Assembly: GCA_009760855.2 (NCBI GenBank)
Contig: WPIO01000098.1
Coordinates: 498,501 to 562,500 of the forward strand
Length of the DNA: 64,000 nucleotides
From: Cristatella mucedo
Lineage: Eukaryota > Bryozoa > Phylactolaemata > Cristatellidae
Reading direction: 5' to 3'
In this document: positions 22,705-33,566 of the stretch, piece by piece
Position numbering within the stretch: position 1 is the stretch's first letter
Layout: the number at the start of each line of letters is the position of its first letter
The notes under the pieces: model-generated
Told to the model about the DNA's origin: nothing
Databases searched by the model: none
Seen by the model: only the letters and a program-made list of their open reading frames with translations
Position numbers and translations under genes: made by a program

Positions 22705-23560
22705 CTGTTCTAATAGGTGATGCTATTGTGCGACCTTCACCACGTGCTCGTAATCTAGGTGTCTCGTGTTCGACAGCTGCCTCAATTTCAAAAGCTTCAT
22801 TCAGAAGACTGCCTCTACAGCTAGCCATCACATCCGATCCCTATCCAAGATTAGAAGCTGTCTCCCACAGTGGCTTGTAAAAAATGTAACTAGCTCTTTA
22901 GTTCTGTCGGCTTGATTATTGTTATTCCCTTTTTGGCTGGGCTACCAAAGAAAGCTATTATGCCACTACAGCGGACTATGAATATGGCTGCAAGGCTGGT
23001 CTTCAAGTCCCAGCGGTTTGAGCAAGTGTCACCTCTGCTGAAAGAGCTAGGATAGTTGCCGGTTGAGCAAAGGATACAGAGCAAAGTTCTTACGCTGACC
23101 CACAAGGCCCGCCACGGCTTGGCTCCTCTATACCTAGTTGAACTGCTACATCAGTTTCAACCTGTTCGCGCCCTCAGGTCCTGTGTGTACAACAAATTAG
23201 CTGTCCCATTCCTCCGCTTAAAGACAGTTGGCGACAGAAGCTTTAGCTCTGCAGGTCCTAGACTGTGAAACTCGCTTCCACAATTCTTACGCAACGACAT
23301 CTACTCTCCAACTGCCGACTATGGCGCATCTTTTTCAGCGGTCCTGAACTGCTACTTCTATGCTACTCACTACCTCAACTGCTCTCCTAACTCTGCTATG
23401 CTTCCCACTTTCTCTTTGTTTTGTGAGACGAAGTCTGCTGGCTACCGAATGCGTACCGAAAGCCGCTTAGGGTGTGAGTGGGCTATACAAAACTCTCCTG
23501 CGTAACACCCACGTGGTCTTTTTGACTTTGTGGAGTTACTGACGGAGATACACATAACTA
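22705..23560 (+). mobile_element. LINE B 3' part, plus arm of an inverted pair
   Basis: Begins near a degraded ARNLGV-like motif (about 22750) typical of the L2/CR1 C-terminal region. Then C-terminal remnant ([34 protein letters not shown] near 23210-23268) and 3' UTR. One codon that is TGG in another copy (about 8665) is TAG here (near 23053). Confidence 0.9.
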
Positions 23561-23589
23561 GCGCTCAGATGGTTGACAATACGCTTTAT

Positions 23590-23865
23590 TGCTAGGCAAC
23601 GACACCTACTCTCTTGCTGCCGACTGTGATGCATCTTTTCTAGCCATCGCGAGCCAGCCAGTAATTACATGCTACTCACTTCGCTGACTGCCATCCTGAC
23701 TAAGCTATGGTTGCCACTTTTCTTTGATTCGTGAAATTAGGTCCGTTGCCTGCCGTTTCCGCACCGAATACCACGTACGCTTTGAGTGAGCTAAAGAAAG
23801 CTCTCCTCCGGAATGACCACTTACTCCCTGAAGCTTTGCTTGGCTCCAAATTGCGATACATTGTA
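23590..23865 (+). mobile_element. LINE B 3' fragment, diverged
   Basis: Parallels the 3' half of the preceding copy with many changes (AACGACACCTACTCTCTTGC, TACATGCTACTCACTTCGCT). An older copy abutting the younger one. Confidence 0.65.
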
Positions 23866-24136
23866 CATGCACTTGTCCAAAATCCTGGTTAGGATTTTCG
23901 CAAATCAGCTTGTGGAGCACGTGGAAAACAATCAACTGCCAGAAAAAATCAGGTGACATCGAGGCTCCTCTCTGGCGTTTACTCCTCGTTACCTACGGCA
24001 TCCTTGGCAACAAAAGGGACGTCACGTCCATGTCCCGCAATGTCACGTCAATGCCCGGGCGCCGCTCGAGCTATAAGCTGCGTTTAAAACTGCTGATAAT
24101 CATACTGTATAAATACTACAATATACTGCTACATGA

Positions 24137-24170
24137 TATATATGATATATGATGTATATATATATATATA

Positions 24171-24214
<44 letters not shown>
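24137..24214. repeat. (AT)n microsatellite
   Basis: Alternating AT with a few TGATG interruptions, between the two inverted LINE B copies. Confidence 0.95.
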
Positions 24215-24326
24215 TGCTGATGTGCCACATTCAAATAACTGAGATCGGAATAATAGGACTGGCGGATATTCGGCCTCTGACGCCGCGGTTTAAATCGCAC
24301 TTGTCCAGTCGCGTTCCATCCTTGTC

Positions 24327-24955
24327 GTAATGTAATGTAATGTAATGTATCTCCGTCAGTAACTCCACAAAGTCAAAAAGACCACGTGGATGTTACGCAG
24401 GAGAGTTTTGTATAGCGCACTCACAGCCTAAGCGGCTTTCGGTACGCATTCGGTAGCCAGCAGACTTCGTCTCACGCAACAAAGAGAAAGTGGGAAGCAT
24501 AGCAGAGTCAGGAGAGCAGTTGAGGTAGTGAGTAGCATAGAAGTAGCAGTTCAGGACCGCTGAAAAATATGTGCCATAGTCGGCAGTTGGAGAGTAGATG
24601 TCGTTGCGTAAGAATTGTGGAAGCGAGTTCCACAGTCTAGGACCTGCAGAGCTAAAGCTTCTGTCGCCAACTGTCTATAAGCGGAGGAATGGGACAGCTA
24701 ATTCGTTGTCCACACAGGACCTGAGGGCGCGAACAGGCTGAAACTGTTGCAGCAGTTCAGCTAGGTATGAAGGAGCCAAGCCGTAGCGGGCCTTGTGGGT
24801 CAGCATAAGAACTTTGCTCTGTATCCTTTGCTCAACCGGCAACTATCCTAGCTCTTTCAGCAGAGGTGACACGTGCTCAAACCGCTGGGACTTGAAGACC
24901 AGCCTTGCAGCCATATTCATAGTCCGCTGTAGTGGCATAATAGCTTTGTAGTGGT
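24327..24955 (-). mobile_element. LINE B 3' part, minus arm of an inverted pair
   Basis: (TGTAA)n tail followed by the reverse complement of the family B 3' UTR and C-terminal region. By eye it is nearly identical to 22945-23555 and carries the same TAG at the former TGG codon (near 24845). Confidence 0.92.
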
Positions 24956-25250
24956 CGCGTCTCATCTTGCAGGCCAGTCACACGTGGAGTCCCTTAAGGG
25001 TCAGCTTGCTGTCCTTTGCTGTTTCGCCAGCTGCACCGAGCTGGAGACGCGATTCGGGCCCACGTCATGTGCGCCTGCTGCTTATGTAATCGGTGCGAAT
25101 GCCTCGAACCAGCGGCCCATGTTTAGGCAATGGCGACAGCGTGGAGCTCCTTCGCTAATGTCCGTATTATTACCCAGCATATTCTCCGACTCAACGGTAT
25201 TGCCCAACTCGCAGTCATTCCCCGAGGATACATTCCTCGGGAAATGACTC
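24956..25250. other. Unannotated spacer before satellite
   Basis: No recognised repeat or gene. GC-richer than the satellite that follows. Confidence 0.4.
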
Positions 25251-27300
25251 ATATCGTGCTTTTTTTGCTCAATGGATGTAGGGGTCCCACGAATTACTAT
25301 CAAACACTGCAATGCAACTCCTACTTCATGCACTACAATAGAACTGCTCTTTCACACACTGGAATGCAACTGCTATTTCAATGATAAACATGAAAGACTG
25401 CCACTGTAGTGTTAAATATATAGTGTTACGGGTCTACGTACCGAACTTCAAGCAAATATCCTGGCCCCGTTCACACGCTATCTCCTCCAAAGGCTCGGGC
25501 CAACAAGCCAGGCTTTTTAAACATTCGAATACAGCTGCCATTTCTAAATGATCCTTTGCGAAACTGCCGCTTTAATACCAATTTACTGAAAACACTTCAT
25601 CCAAACAATTTCACACTACTCCGCTCGCTCGCTGTCCGGCTATAGCCTCTGATGATGGCCTGGTCTAAATGGCAGCCCAGAATTATCAAACTGCAATACA
25701 GCTGCCATTCCGTATTACAGAGCGTTAAGTTTACCCAACGAATTTCACGCGACAGCTCCTGCGCGTTCACATGCTATTGCAATGCCGGAGAGTGTCGACG
25801 ATGAGCGTGACAGCTCTGGAACCCGGATTACGAGCTGCACTGAGCTGGTTGCTAAATTGGAAGCTAGCGAGTACGAAACGGCCACGATAAGCGGAGGCTT
25901 ACGGGTAGTGTTATGCATACTTATGTCCGAAAGTGATTACTTACGAGGTTGGTGCAATCATAACGCCACGGCTTCCAATGGCCAGGACCAAATGGCAGCC
26001 CAAACCATTTGAACCGTAAGAAAGCTGCAATTTCCACCAAAATATATGCCCTAACCGAAGTCTTTTATATCAAATTATAGACAACGGTATTTCACATTTA
26101 CTCACCAGATTCCTTGCGATTTCGCTTCCACGTTCTTGCGCATCGGTCTCCCCTGGCATGGCCCGGAGGGATGCAAAGTGCATTCTCGTGCTATGGTCTC
26201 TATTGGCCAAGGCTAACCACCATCTCAACATATTCAAATTCAAATATTCAAATTCAAATGCGATGTAACTGTCATTCCATCCCTTTGCAGCAAATGTAAA
26301 GCGCCTAGGAAGAGATTGAGTTCTCTGAGGGCGCTTTATCAAGTGCATTATTATTACTATTATTATTAGTAGGAGTCTCACACCTGCGGTTTTGATAGAC
26401 AATTATAGCACATCTTTTTCTGAGTTGACTAGCTAAATTTAATGCCGTTACACGTTCGAGTTCTTATGCAATTTCCGCTAATGACCCGCACGCTCGGCTT
26501 TCGGAATGCAGTGCAGTCCCCATGTCAACAAAAGGCGTCACGAAATTTCGGTTTTGATTGAAAATTATAGAAAAATTCACCTAGCAAATTTTATGGGATC
26601 GTGCTAAAGCGTTATAATATATTTCCCCCGATGGCCCGGCCATTCGAAACCGTAGCATTAGAAAACGAGTTCACAAAGTCGTGGAATATTGTGGGTAAAC
26701 CCGAAATTTTCTGTAGTGTGGAATCAAAACCACAACTGTGCGACGCTTATTATGGAAATGACAGCAGCTGTATCGCAGTTTGAATATTTATGGACATTGG
26801 CTAGTCCGGCCATTGGAGGCCACAGCATTAGACCACGCACGCCCAACCTCGAGGAATTCAGTGGGCGAGCCTGGAACGCGGTGATGTGTAATATGGAGCC
26901 GATAAAATGTAGTTCTTCAAAGCTTGTTGTGGAAATGAAAGCCGTTTCGCTGTTGAATGTGTTGGTAGGCTTGCTGCCGGTGGTCATTTGAGGCCATATC
27001 TTGAAAACGCTCATGTACACTACTAGGAAATTATGTCAGTAAACCCTAAATACGGTTTCTACATTATGATATCAAAAGCATCGCTGCACAATGCCTATTA
27101 TAGAAACGGCAGCTGTATCGTAGTAGTAATACGCAAGGAAGCTGGCTGGCCCGGGTCGTCAGAGGCCATAGCTAGCGAGTGTTCACATGCAATCGTGGGA
27201 CATTTAGTAGGCGAACGTGAAATTATGTTTTCCATAATTAGGATTCGAAATCTTGTTGCCAGAAGCTGTCTCTGAAGCAAAACCAAGCACAATAACAGTT
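25250..27300. repeat. Degenerate satellite, monomer about 165-173 bp
   Basis: Repeating blocks recur at near-regular spacing. GGCCATTCGAAACCGTAGCA (about 26639), GGCCATTGGAGGCCACAGCA (26809), GGTCATTTGAGGCCATAT (26983) and TCAGAGGCCATAGC (27157) are about 170-174 bp apart. CAGCAGCTGTATCG (26762) and GGCAGCTGTATCG (27108) are two periods apart. CGGTTTTGAT at about 26386 and 26549 is one shorter period. The part left of 26100 shares CAATACAGCTGCCATT-type blocks but is more decayed. Confidence 0.65.
26278..26370 (+). mobile_element. LINE A 3' tail inside the satellite
   Basis: CCTTTGCAGCAAATGTAAAG, perfect-looking hairpin and (ATT)n, with satellite-like sequence on both sides. Confidence 0.85.
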
Positions 27301-28470
27301 AGCTCTCAACTCAAAGAACAAGCGCCCGAGAGACGGCTCGTGTCTCGAAAACTCGTTAGTTGGGATACTCGTAAGTCAGAGTACGTTTTAAGTGAAGGGA
27401 AACCGTGACAACTCAATCAGGCTGAATCTATCAATAAATAACTAGGGGCCACTATGCCGGACTCGAGCACTATCGAGGCCGGATCTGGCCTAAAGGCCGG
27501 AGTTTGCCCACCTCTGGCTTAAGTGGATAGCCAATAGGAGCGGTGACTTCTAGCAAGCATAACGTTTCTCACTCTTAGCGGAAATAACATCAGCTGCTGA
27601 GAAAGCCATTCGAGTGTTTCAATTTTAATGCAGGAATGCACGCTAAGTTGGCTCCTTGCAATGACAGACTAGGAAATTGCGGAACGCCCGAAGAAGAAGA
27701 CTGGAAGGGGGTGAAGTATTTTCGCCTCCCGCAGGGCGCTCTGTTCAATTTTGTCATGCAAGACGAGCTGAGAACGAAAGGCCTTGACTTTGAATCCACC
27801 CACCAAGCTCTTATCTCATCTTATCTCGAGCCGATCTCTCGATGCAACTTATTTTTGCCAATGCAGTTGTTGGTTGTCTAGCCAACGCTAGTCCACCGCT
27901 TTCACAGCGGTCGGCGAACGCAGGGCGAGAGAGTGGGTCTAGGCAGGTGTGGATAACTCAGCATCATGGGCGATCGTGGTGAAACCTTTCGGCGCCAGGG
28001 GACAGGCTACAAATGGCCATAAATGGTCCCCATGTCACGAAAAACGCTGAACAACAGCTCCAGCATAGAGGAAATGCAAACAACACACGCAGCAAGCTTA
28101 TCGAGTCGTGAAATTTTCATAAAATGTAGTGCGAGTATAAAGTAACGATCACAGCCTTATCTTACGTGAATTTTACTGGCCTTAAACGTGGATAACTGGT
28201 TCACCACAGTTTGAAAGTCAATAGTTTCCAGTGCTCCTTGTTTTATGTTTGACAAGGCCAAATCAGAATGTCAATCTCACCCCGTTGATGCTCACGGGCT
28301 CACGGATAAGACAGGACTGCTTAAATATTCAGCTTGCTAAAGGAATGTTCGCAAAAGGCAACTGATAAAGCTACGATGATATGAACTTGGAAGGCAACTC
28401 TCAAATTAGAAACACATCTTCTCCATAAATGACAAGGAGAGACACACGTTCCAGAGGTATCTTGATTGCC
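27301..28470. other. Unannotated
   Basis: An 81-codon plus frame (27636-27881) has an even amino-acid composition but no domain I recognise and no supporting splice or poly-A signal. It is not called a gene. Confidence 0.4.
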
Positions 28471-28512
28471 AGGTTGTGACACGTTCTTACGCTGATCCAC
28501 AAGGCCCACTAT

Positions 28513-28667
28513 GGTTTTGGTCCAGCGCTCAAGGTGCTCGCCCCAGGGACCAAGGTCTGGCTGAGGTCGTGGGCTCGCGCCCCTAGGCATATGTGAAGCG
28601 CCTGAATAGTGATTAAGTTCTCTTGGGGCGCTATACAAATGAATTATATTTATTTGTTTATGGCTGG
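28513..28667 (+). mobile_element. SINE family 1 (tRNA-derived), nested in LINE B
   Basis: tRNA-like head with A-box-like CAAGGTGCTCGCCCC and B-box-like GTCGTGGGCTCGCGCCCC. The tail AAGCGCCTGAATAGTGATTA ..TTCTCTTGGGGCGCTATACA imitates the LINE A 3' hairpin. A short TATGG(T/C)T lies at both edges as a possible target duplication. Confidence 0.85.
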
Positions 28668-29103
28668 GCTTCTCCGTATCTAGCTGAACTGCGGCACCAG
28701 TTTCAGCCTCTTCGCGACCCCAGGTGCTGTAGGAACAATGAATTAGCTGTTGCATCCCTCCTCCGCTTAAAGACCATTGGCGGCAAAAGCTTTAGCTCTG
28801 CAGGTTCTAGACTGAAACTCGCTTTCACAATTCGTACCCAACAGCCAGCACTCTCCTGCTGCTGACGATGGCACATCCTTTCCGGCCATCCTGAACTGCT
28901 ACTTTCATGCTAATCACTGCCTCCAGTGCTCACTTGACTCTGCTATGCTTTCCACTTTCTCTTCGTCGTGTAAAACGAAGTCTGCTGGCTACCGAATGCG
29001 TACCGAAAGCCGCTTAGGCTGCGAGTGCGCCATGCAAAACTCTCCTGCTTAGCACCCACATAGTCTTAATCGCTTTTCGGATTTACAGGTGGAGATACAA
29101 TAT

Positions 29104-29252
29104 ATAATTCATTTATATAATTCATTTATATAGCGCTCCCAGAGAACTTAATCTCTATTCAGGCGCTTCACATATGCCTCGGGGCTCGACCCCACGACCT
29201 CAGTAAGACCTTGGTCGGGGCGAGTACCTTGACCGCTAGACCAAACCAGCTC
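29104..29252 (-). mobile_element. SINE family 1, nested in LINE B tail
   Basis: Reverse complement of the hairpin tail (TATAGCGCTCCCAGAGAACT) followed by the B box (GGGGCTCGACCCCACGACCT) and A-box region (CTTGACCGCTAGACCA). Confidence 0.88.
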
Positions 29253-29339
29253 GATACCTTACATTATATTACGTTACATTACACTACATTACATTACGCT
29301 ACGCGCTATGTGAAGTATTTTTCGGTCTCACATTTTGTC

Positions 29340-29830
29340 GTACAGCTCGGTTCTCAGTTAATTAGAATTAGTAAATTACACTTTGAAACACTGTTTTGCC
29401 CACAGCAGATGATAAATGTCAGTTCCTAAATCCGTATACCTCAGTAGTATTTACAATGGCCTTTATGCCATTTATACCATTTTCCGTTGGTCAATGGCAC
29501 TAATTAAGTGGAAATTAATTTCTTAAAAGAAAACTGGAAAATTATTGTGCACTAGTTCTTATTTAGTGGAAGAGATTAGGGAATGACTAAATTAAGATGG
29601 ATAGTTACTCTTAAGTAATGCAATCATGACCTGTTTAAATGATTAAGAAATTAACAGATGTTTTAGATTCAAACCGAATGAGATTTAAAGGGGTAAGAGA
29701 GAAAAAATTAAAAAACCGTTATTAAATCCGGCTGGCAAGAATATGATTTAGGTTCAACTATTAATTAAGTGGTGATTAACTCAAATCATGGTTATGGGCT
29801 AACCAAGTGAGATTCGCCAATTTTAAGCTT
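29340..29830. repeat. AT-rich interspersed repeat X, copy 1
   Basis: Aligns collinearly by eye to 60500-61125. Shared blocks include ACCATTTTCCGTT, CACTAATTAAGTGGAA (CACTGATTAAATGGAA), AAATCCGGCTGGCAAGAA (AGATCCGGCTGGAAAAAA) and ACTATTAATTAAGTG (CCTATTAATTAAATG). No coding motif found, so its class is unknown. Confidence 0.75.
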
Positions 29831-29875
29831 AGCGGTCAAATCGACTCAGCCAACATATCTTCTCTTGCATCTACG

Positions 29876-29990
29876 TGAAATCTAGGTGTCTTGTTAATAA
29901 GACATTTTGCAGTGGATGACCATATATAAACTTTACAGTCAAATCTTTCAACTCTCAGCTGCATAAAATTGATTGAATTTGGGCTTTCCT
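29876..29990 (+). mobile_element. LINE A internal fragment
   Basis: GAAATCTAGGTGTCTTGTTA ..CTGCATAAAATTGATTGAAT corresponds to the region just 5' of the usual truncation point of family A copies. Confidence 0.6.
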
Positions 29991-29997
29991 GGCAATA

Positions 29998-30480
29998 TTA
30001 ATAACACCTTTGATAAAGCGCCATGAGAGAGCTCAAATTCTTTCAAATTCTTTACATTTGCTTCCAAGGAAACACGATCGAAAGGTTAGTGGAAGCATGA
30101 TCTATAAAAAAACAAGAATAAGCATGGCTATGGGTGACAAGCACAAGGTCAGCATGCAAGCTTGGTGAGTGGCAGCATGCACAGTATCAGCCCAGATGAT
30201 AGGACGAATCATAGGAACCCACTAAATGCTGTGCTATATGGGCGTGTTTTAAATTTCTTTTAAATGTGGTCAAGCCAGGGAATATCTTCACGGAAGTCTG
30301 AAGTGAGTTCCAGGCTCTGGGAGCGTATGAACTAAAAGCACAGTCTCCAAAGGATTTGAGGCTTGTACGAGGTATAGGTAAACAGTTCGATTGCAAAAAA
30401 CGGGTGGTACACTGCTTAGCATCGTGGGGCAGTAGATCTGATAAGTACGCTGGAGCCAAAGATTTGAAAATATTTTCCAA
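29998..30480 (-). mobile_element. LINE A 3' part, head-to-head with the next copy
   Basis: Tail, hairpin, 3' UTR and C-terminal remnant ([40 protein letters not shown]) in reverse complement. Its 5' end at 30480 touches the 5' end of a plus copy. Confidence 0.9.
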
Positions 30481-31245
30481 AGATTAGAAAGATTGCTAAA
30501 ATTCGGGCTTGTTTAGATAAGGATACAGCATCTAAGTTGGTCTATGCATTCATGAAATCCCGTCTCGACTTCTGCAACTCACTGCTCGCTGGCCCACCGG
30601 CATGTGCGATCAGGCGATTGCAGCTGGTGCAAAACTCTGCAGCTAGGCTTGTCTGTCGTGAGCGTCGCAGCTGCCACATTATACCACTTCTCGCCGACCT
30701 GCACTGGCTACCAGTCAAGCAACGGATTGACTTCAAGGTTTTGTCGCTCACTTTTAAATCACTTCATTCTTTGGCTCCAGCCTATCTCTCCGATATATTC
30801 TCCCATCAGGCCAAGCATCGTACCACCCGCTTTTCGGAATCCAACAGCCTACAAATACCCCGTACTATCCTTTAGAGACCGTGCATTTAGTTCGTATGCT
30901 TCCAAAGCCTGGAACTCCCTCCCGACCTGCGTTAGAACATCCCCTGACCTGACCACATTTAAAAAGAATTTAAAAACTCACCTATTTAGGGCAGCATTTA
31001 GTGGGTCCCTGTGATTCGTCCTTGATGTGCTTATGGGTTCTGACACTGCATGTTGCCACTATCTACATTTGCATGCTGACCCTGTGCATGTCACCCCTAA
31101 CCACGTTATTCATTTCGTTTGTTTATCAAGCATGATTTTACTCACCATTCAATTGCATTTCCCTTTGCAGTAAATGTAAAGCGCCTAGAGAGATTAAGTT
31201 CTCTGAGGGCGCTTTATCAAGTGCATTATTATAATTATTATAGAG
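30480..31245 (+). mobile_element. LINE A 3' part, well preserved
   Basis: Encodes SRLDFCNSLLAGPPACAIRR, LHWLPVKQRIDFKVLSLTF and [13 protein letters not shown], then after a frame change SYASKAWNSLPTCVRTSPDL. This is the conserved C-terminal region of L2/CR1-type LINEs. The 3' UTR, hairpin and (ATT)n tail follow. Confidence 0.92.
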
Positions 31246-31585
31246 ATCAAATAGTCTACTCCACCATCAGGCCAAGCATTGTAACACCCGTTTTTCTGAA
31301 TCAAAGGGCTTAGCGGCTTCACTGTTCCTCTAGCCAACCAAAAATCCTATTGAGACCTTACCTTAAGTTTATATGCTCCCAGAGCCAGGAACTGCCTCCC
31401 TACTGAAGTCATGACATCCACGGAATTTACGACATTTAATTTGAAGCTAAGAGCGCATCTGTTTATTACAGAATTTAGTGGGTCCTGATGATTCGCCCTT
31501 TGGGTGCTAATGCCTGCTGACACCGCGAAAGCTGTCACTAACAGTATTTACACGCGACCCTGTGCTGGTCAACTGATCGATGAGA
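31246..31585 (+). mobile_element. LINE A fragment, diverged
   Basis: ACTCCACCATCAGGCCAAGC through GAATTTAGTGGGTCC, then lost in the GA microsatellite. Confidence 0.7.
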
Positions 31586-31588
31586 GAA

Positions 31589-31589
<1 letters not shown>

Positions 31590-31642
<53 letters not shown>

Positions 31643-31691
31643 GAGACAGACAGACAGAGACAGACAGACAGAGAACGAGGCAGTGAGACAC

Positions 31692-31765
<74 letters not shown>
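31590..31765. repeat. (GA)n microsatellite
   Basis: Two GA blocks separated by a GACAGACA segment. Directly follows a LINE A fragment. Confidence 0.95.
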
Positions 31766-32170
31766 TACTGAAAATACTAGATAAATGGCAGCGAAGCGTA
31801 TGTATTTCAACCATTTGACATTCTTGCACTATGCACAGCCCCTGATATCCAACCCATGGGAATACGTGCACACTTATTCATCCGGTCTTAAAACATCTGA
31901 CGGAACGACGGACGCTTTGGCCCCGCAGCCCATTTGCAGTGATTTCCAGGGTGAGTTAAGGGCAAGTGGCTGCGTATCGGAGTCGAGCAGTGGAGTGGCT
32001 CTGTAACACTCTGAACGCGATAGTTTTTATTAACGTTGACAGAAAGGGCTCTCAATATTCAGATTAAGTATCTTACAAGGAAATCAGTCATCGCAAGAAA
32101 CTCAGAATCCAGGCACGTGCCTAGTTTGTGGAACTCTGTGTGCGGTTTCGCGAGAAATTCAAGAGCTTAA
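31766..32170. other. Unannotated
   Basis: No gene or recognised repeat seen between the GA microsatellite and the LINE C fragment. Confidence 0.4.
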
Positions 32171-32174
32171 TTCG

Positions 32175-32740
32175 CCAAGTGCTAAGTTCCTCGGCGCGTA
32201 CGTGAGTTTAGGGACAAAGACGTCAGCAATATGAAGGTGATTTTGGGATGCTTTTTAACCTCAATCTGTAATTGCACAGTACTCGCTGTAGTTAGCAAAA
32301 TTTTGCTCCAAGTCATCATCGATCGTAAAGAAGACTCATGGTCAAACCTAAGTGATTTGAATAGTAGCCGACCAGCTATACTCAAAGCCACCTGCAGTGG
32401 CCGAGTTAATTTTTTCGGTAGCCAAGCCAAAATGGAATTGCAATAATCTATCCGAGAAAGAGTTAGGGAGCTAGTTGAATTGTATTCAAGCCGCTGTGAA
32501 AGTTCACTCCAAAACTGAGATAGGGATCGGAAGTGATGACTAACCGTAGAAGCAGTCTTTGAAATGAAGCTTTTAGAAAATGCTGTTGAAAATTACACCA
32601 ATATTTTGAGCAGGTGGCGATGGTCTCACGAAAGTATTTCATATTAGAAGAGCAAAGCCTTTTAATCCAGCCACACACTTGGGGTGTCCTGTGTGAAGCA
32701 GTTCAGTTTAATCATCTTTTCGCTTAAAGAAAATTTTCCG
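32175..32740 (-). mobile_element. LINE C (CR1/L2-like) C-terminal fragment
   Basis: The minus strand reads SRIDYCNSILAWLPKKLTRP near 32400, the SRLDYCNSLL.GLP..L..LQ motif of CR1/L2-type LINEs, with the preceding SFQRLLLRL-like stretch upstream in another frame. It differs from families A and B. Confidence 0.7.
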
Positions 32741-33480
32741 ACATCCAGGATTGAATGTCGGCAAGGCAAGCATTCAGTTTATACTGCATGTAACACATCT
32801 TTGTGCCTTAATATATGTACTTCCGGAAAGTTCATCTCTTAAGCTTTTTTATATTGTCATCATCTCCATTTTAGGTGCTTGCCCAGTACTTGCTCGCAAA
32901 TTGGTGTCACAGCTAACCTTCATAAACGTATCGTTATGCCAACCTCTAAGACAATCTAGCCGGCTATTTGTCGGAACAAATGACATACAGGCAAGAGTCA
33001 CAGCTAGCTTCCGTGCCTTCTACACCAAATATATGCAACTGATAACAGCATTTTGCTGCCTCAAGTTCTAAAATTATTCCATCGCCATATCAGCAACTCT
33101 TCGGTTAATTTTCATTATTTATTTTTTGGTTCAGATTTTCCGTTGCTTAGCGTTTCATGGTGAGCTAATTTTTCTGCTTTATTTTGGAGATAGTTGGCTG
33201 AATAGCACTTAACTCTTTGTCTTCGAGAATCGCGGCTACATCTGCTCTCTCAAATACCGGACCACGTTCCACATAAAATAATCTCGCTCGCAGCACGGCT
33301 TTAGCGTGCAGCTAGTGGCGATTTAAGAGAGCAGCGATAGGGGCATACGGAGAGACCCAGCGACCAGAGCCGAACTGCGACGAACTTGACAATGATTAAA
33401 GAAAAAGAAAAACCATTCGCATAAGCTGGCAGTGTAGTCAGCATTCTGTAACAGTTAGGACCGCTGCGAAATCAAATAGG
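32741..33480. other. Unannotated, downstream of the propeller-like gene
   Basis: AT-rich. A 106-codon plus frame (32751-33071) shows no domain I recognise. Confidence 0.4.
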
Positions 33481-33487
33481 GTCGGAA

Positions 33488-33493
33488 TTTATT
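33488..33493 (-). promoter_or_regulatory. Polyadenylation signal AATAAA
   Basis: AATAAA on the minus strand, 73 bases after the stop codon of the propeller-like exon (33567). The position fits a short 3' UTR and supports the exon as the true gene end. Confidence 0.5.
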
Positions 33494-33566
33494 TCTCCAC
33501 GTACACAAATATCTATGCATATCGCAGCTCATATCGCACCGTGGACCAGGTAATGAATGAGGCTGC

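Larger units (their letters stand above)
28475..29302 (+). mobile_element. LINE B 3' part carrying two nested SINEs
   Basis: The coding remnant is split after CTGATCCACAAGGCCCACTA (about 28510) by a plus SINE and resumes at about 28668 (LAELRHQFQPLRDP). It runs through the 3' UTR to GGAGATACA (about 29098). Its TTACA-type tail (29257-29302) appears separated from the body by a minus SINE. Confidence 0.8.
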
